Shown: piece after piece, positions 61,580-64,000 of the stretch | Position numbering within the stretch: the stretch's first letter is position 1 | Layout of the letters: the number at the start of each line of letters is the position of its first letter | NCBI GenBank assembly: GCA_026706485.1 | Contig: JAPOYR010000002.1 | Coordinates: forward strand, 1-64,000 | DNA from: Chloroflexota bacterium | Lineage (GTDB): Bacteria; Chloroflexota; UBA11872 | Reading direction: 5' to 3' | DNA length: 64,000 nucleotides | Made by a program: the position numbers and the translations under genes | The notes under the pieces: generated by a model | The model's input: only the letters and a program-made list of their open reading frames with translations | Told to the model about the DNA's origin: nothing | The model's database searches: none

Positions 61580-62086
61580 CTAGGAGCAACGGTCACGGTT
61601 GGCTGTGACTAGCACGACAGACATTGCCGTGGTGTGAGAGATCTCATCCGCTCGGCAGCGGTTTTCAGACAGTTGCAGCAATCGGCCAGCAGAGTCCTTC
61701 ACTGGGTTGCGGGAATCTAACCACTGCCAGACCAGGCGAGACAGCACCCACCACTCTCAGCCCGACGCCCTTGCCCAACCGGCGCTATGTCACCTATTTT
61801 GCCTCAAAGGGTGCGACCGACCGGGCTAAGTTTCATCGGACACTCTGACCTCCATCCCAACCAGGCTGCCAACGTCCTGCCAACATTCGGGCCCAACTGC
61901 CGTCCTACCCGTGGCCCTTGGGACGCATTCGGCACAGCGGATTACAGGAGTGGCAGGGGTTGGCGCCCGCTGGGTAAAGTTGCGGAGTACCCGAGACTCT
62001 GGACTCTCAATCCGACGGCGGCTGCGGCCGCCGCGGTGCACAGAGACCGCCCGGCAGCAGTGGCCGCATCTGCGCCTGCGCCCCCG
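61580..62086. other. 507-bp region without a recognisable gene
   Basis: No coding frame, tRNA or hairpin that I can support. A sequence near 61980-62015 has a tRNA-anticodon-like look but no cloverleaf. Confidence 0.35.
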
Positions 62087-62341
62087 TCATGCGGTCCAAG
62101 TCTCGTCGGGGCGGTGTCTCGGCCCCGGCTGCCCGGCATCGAGCAGCGCGTGCAGGTCTTCGTGCAGCGTATGGCTGGGGATGCGGATCCAGCGACCGAT
62201 GCGGATGTGGCGGATCAACCCGGCATGGCACATGCGGCGGACACGTACCTCATGGAGCTGCCACAGGTCGGCCACCTGCTTCACGGTGAGCAATCGCGGA
62301 CCGTGGTCCGCGGCCGTGGTCCGGCGGCGGGTCGGCGTCAC
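62087..62341 (-). CDS. Excisionase-like MerR/HTH-17 DNA-binding protein
   Basis: 84 residues with GTG 62341 as start; the frame is open to 62698, but the upstream sequence is low-complexity Arg/Ser. Core: LLTVKQVADLWQLHEVRVRR, then MCHAGLIRHIRIGRWIRIPS, the winged HTH-17 fold used by excisionases and torS-like factors. It may be an old excisionase from a previous element. No integrase lies next to it on this strand. Confidence 0.6.
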   Translation of the reverse strand: MTPTRRRTTAADHGPRLLTVKQVADLWQLHEVRVRRMCHAGLIRHIRIGRWIRIPSHTLHEDLHALLDAGQPGPRHRPDETWTA

Positions 62342-62933
62342 GCCGGCCGGGCCCGGTCGCGTCGGCGAACGCCGGCTGCCGTCGCAGCGGTGAAACGCAG
62401 CGCAGCGGGCGCTCGCCGCGGTCCGACCGGGCCGTGTCGATGCGCCGGCTTGCGATGTGGATGCCGTCCGTGCACGGCCCCATGATCCGCGCCGGTGCGA
62501 CATCGGCCACCCCAGGTTTCCGTACATTCTGTGAAGACGGGCGACCCCGCAACCTTGATCGTCTGCGCACCGCAAGGCGGCACACGTTCTGCTGCTTGGG
62601 CGAGACTTGGCACCTCCGTGGTCAGTACAGCTAGCAGAGTGATGCGAGGGTAGCGGCGAGAATTCGTGTCGGGGTGCGCGCGAGCTGGGGCAATTCACGA
62701 ATCGGTCACTGAACGGTCCGTGCCTGGAGGCTCGGTTCTCAGTTTCGAGTTTCAGAACCCAAGTCCAGCACGCTCATCTGGGCTTCTGTCGGCCGCGAGT
62801 CAAGTGTGTGACATAGCCTGGATCTTCCAGCCGAGCGTCGTGCATCTCGACGACCACCTGAACGGGCACCGGTCGGGTCGACACCTAGTCAATCTGTTGC
62901 ACGGCGCTCGCGTCAACGACATCGCAGGACTAC
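62342..62933. other. ~0.6 kb without a recognisable gene
   Basis: No gene with plausible composition; leads up to the xis-int promoter region. Confidence 0.35.
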
Positions 62934-62948
62934 GGAATCCTTGCTTCC
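62934..62948 (+). promoter_or_regulatory. GGAATCC-type operator upstream of xis-int
   Basis: GGAATCCTTGCTTCC, preceded by TAC as in the other copies (TACGGAATCC); 79 bp before the excisionase start. One half-site is perfect, the other has two mismatches. Confidence 0.55.
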
Positions 62949-63026
62949 ATCTTCCCAGCCCACGTCTGAGACTCGAGTGATTCGAGCCACTTGAGTGCTT
63001 GAACGCGTGGACGCAACCAACTATCG

Positions 63027-63317
63027 ATGACTGACCTTGACATGGTTCGGGCCACAGAGCCGGAATCCTCACGCGACCTTCGGCGTGCCATTTCGCCTGA
63101 CCGGGATCGACTTACCGTTGCCCCTCGCGAGGCGGCAACGATGCTCGGTGTGGACGTCAGCTTTGTCTACACTTGGGTTCGGACCGGCGAGTTGCCCCAC
63201 TTCATGGCCGGTCGGGCGATCAAGATCCCAATCGAGGGACTTCGGGAGTTCATCCGGCAGAAGTCCGGTCAAACCAGCCGCCGATCTTTAGCCTCCAGAG
63301 TCAACGAAACGACCTGA
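63027..63317 (+). CDS. xis: Excisionase family DNA-binding protein
   Basis: 96 residues. Helix-turn-helix of the HTH-17 type: RLTVAPREAATMLGVDVSFV, then YTWVRTGELPHFMAGRAIKI and PIEGLREFIRQ. Immediately followed, one base after its stop, by the integrase gene. Such pairs set the direction of recombination. The array's palindrome lies upstream, so it may share regulation with the other elements. Confidence 0.82.
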   Translation: MTDLDMVRATEPESSRDLRRAISPDRDRLTVAPREAATMLGVDVSFVYTWVRTGELPHFMAGRAIKIPIEGLREFIRQKSGQTSRRSLASRVNETT

Positions 63318-63318
63318 A

Positions 63319-64000
63319 ATGCCGACCTTTCGCCGACGCGGCGACCACTGGGAGTGCCGCATCTTCAGCCCGCAACTCAACCGACAGGTGTCGCGCAGCG
63401 CACGCAGCAAGCGCGCCGCGCGCCAGTTGGCCGAAGCTCAGCTTCGCGATCTGGAGACCGGCGCGACCGCTCCAACAGATCCCACCACGGTTGCCGAGTT
63501 CCTCGATCTATGGCTTGACCAGCACGGCACCAATATCTGGACGAACACACGCACCCGCTATGGCTATCTTGCCCGTCTGCACGTCAAGCCTTACCTCGGT
63601 GGGACACGTTTGTCGAAACTTCAGCCGCTAGATCTGGTCCAGCTCTATTCGACGCTCCTGACTAAGGGGAGACGTGACGGGAAACCCGGCGGACTCCATC
63701 CGCGCCATGTGGGACACGTACACCGCATGTTGCACAAGGCGCTGGGGGATGCCGAGGCCTGGGGCCTTGTCGCACGCAACGTTGCTGACGCCGTGAGTCC
63801 GCCGAAGGTCCCGCGGACCCCGGTGCGGCCGCCGAGCCAAGCCGAAGCCCGCGCGGTGCTAGCCCTGGCCAAGGACGCTGGCATCTACGCGGAGATCGCG
63901 ACGGCTGTGGCGACCGGCATGCGGCCAGGCGAACTACTCGCCTTGCGCTGGCGGGACGTCGATCTCGACGCCGGAGTCGCCTGGGTGCGTCAAGCAGTCC
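63319..64000 (+). CDS. int: Site-specific tyrosine recombinase, cut by the window edge
   Basis: ATG 63319; 227 codons are visible with no stop before the window ends. The N-terminus (MPTFRRRGDHWECRIFSPQL, RSKRAARQLAEAQLRDLETG) is an arm-binding domain. The SAM-like core-binding domain follows (TVAEFLDLWLDQHG, VHRMLHKALGDAEAWGLVAR). The catalytic domain begins with the first Arg in ATGMRPGELLALRWRDVDLD. Phage/ICE type of actinobacterial-Chloroflexota style, different from the shorter XerC-like integrase at 44505. Co-transcribed with xis. Confidence 0.92.
   Translation, partial: MPTFRRRGDHWECRIFSPQLNRQVSRSARSKRAARQLAEAQLRDLETGATAPTDPTTVAEFLDLWLDQHGTNIWTNTRTRYGYLARLHVKPYLGGTRLSKLQPLDLVQLYSTLLTKGRRDGKPGGLHPRHVGHVHRMLHKALGDAEAWGLVARNVADAVSPPKVPRTPVRPPSQAEARAVLALAKDAGIYAEIATAVATGMRPGELLALRWRDVDLDAGVAWVRQAV

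Noticed and set aside
61940-62020. tRNA-like stretch with an anticodon-like CTCTCAATC
   Set aside because: No matching acceptor stem and no T arm can be drawn.

Overview
The window is high-GC bacterial accessory DNA: stacked mobile elements and defence genes with little that looks like core genome. No rRNA or ribosomal-protein marker is present, so taxonomy is weak. A TrbC/PrgI/VirB4/VirB6 conjugation set, CpaE-like ATPase, LuxR regulators and XRE-ImmA/IrrE pairs fit a lineage such as Chloroflexota or Actinomycetota; I lean slightly to Chloroflexota, as inference only. Several genes carry single-base length changes in homopolymers, which may be real decay or long-read consensus errors.

Layout. 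(1) 1-15.9 kb: a defence island read leftward. A small XRE regulator heads a type III CBASS operon (CD-NTase, HORMA, TRIP13, and a DUF6602-like nuclease as likely effector). It is followed without a real gap by type I restriction-modification genes (hsdM with a fused HTH, hsdS, hsdR), with a HEPN-like gene and an AlbA/Schlafen-type gene inserted between hsdS and hsdR, then a YgjP-like protease and a TIR-like gene. The TIR-like gene is cut by an IS1595-type element (55-2726) that carries a methyltransferase-HNH fusion and a class II tRNA-like gene.

(2) 15.9-45.7 kb: what looks like three tandem integrative elements, bounded by four copies of TTAGAAG, the anticodon-loop core of tRNA-Arg(UCU), at 15895, 24687, 32982 and 45702. 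The right-hand junction still carries a tRNA-Arg 3' half and sits beside a tyrosine recombinase. Each element begins with the same ~640 bp module: core, ~110 bp of conserved noncoding DNA, and a gene for a ~150-residue sigma-region-4/LuxR-like HTH protein. Cargo: element A, a heterodimeric ABC exporter, a Ser/Thr kinase and a hypothetical protein; element B, Fic plus a MauE/MauD-like oxidative-folding cassette with a 13-Cys Tat protein and a cytochrome c; element C, SIR2-HerA-KTSC, a restriction pair, an AbiEii-like protein, a replication-relaxation protein and the integrase.

(3) 45.7-56.1 kb: a fourth, conjugative-type element with a leftward T4SS operon (CpaE-like ATPase, pilin, PrgI, VirB4, small secreted protein, VirB6, M23 peptidase) that ends 22 bp from the att core, plus LuxR, XRE, ImmA/IrrE and membrane/HD-like genes. 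(4) 56-64 kb: transposase debris, scattered small metabolic genes (APH-type kinase, cupin, tyrosine phosphatase, HAD), and a second xis-int pair running off the right edge.

A palindrome of the form GGAATCC-N-GGATTCC lies upstream of the HTH genes, the T4SS operon, the xis-int pair and, more weakly, the replication-relaxation gene. This suggests that one regulator family coordinates the array.
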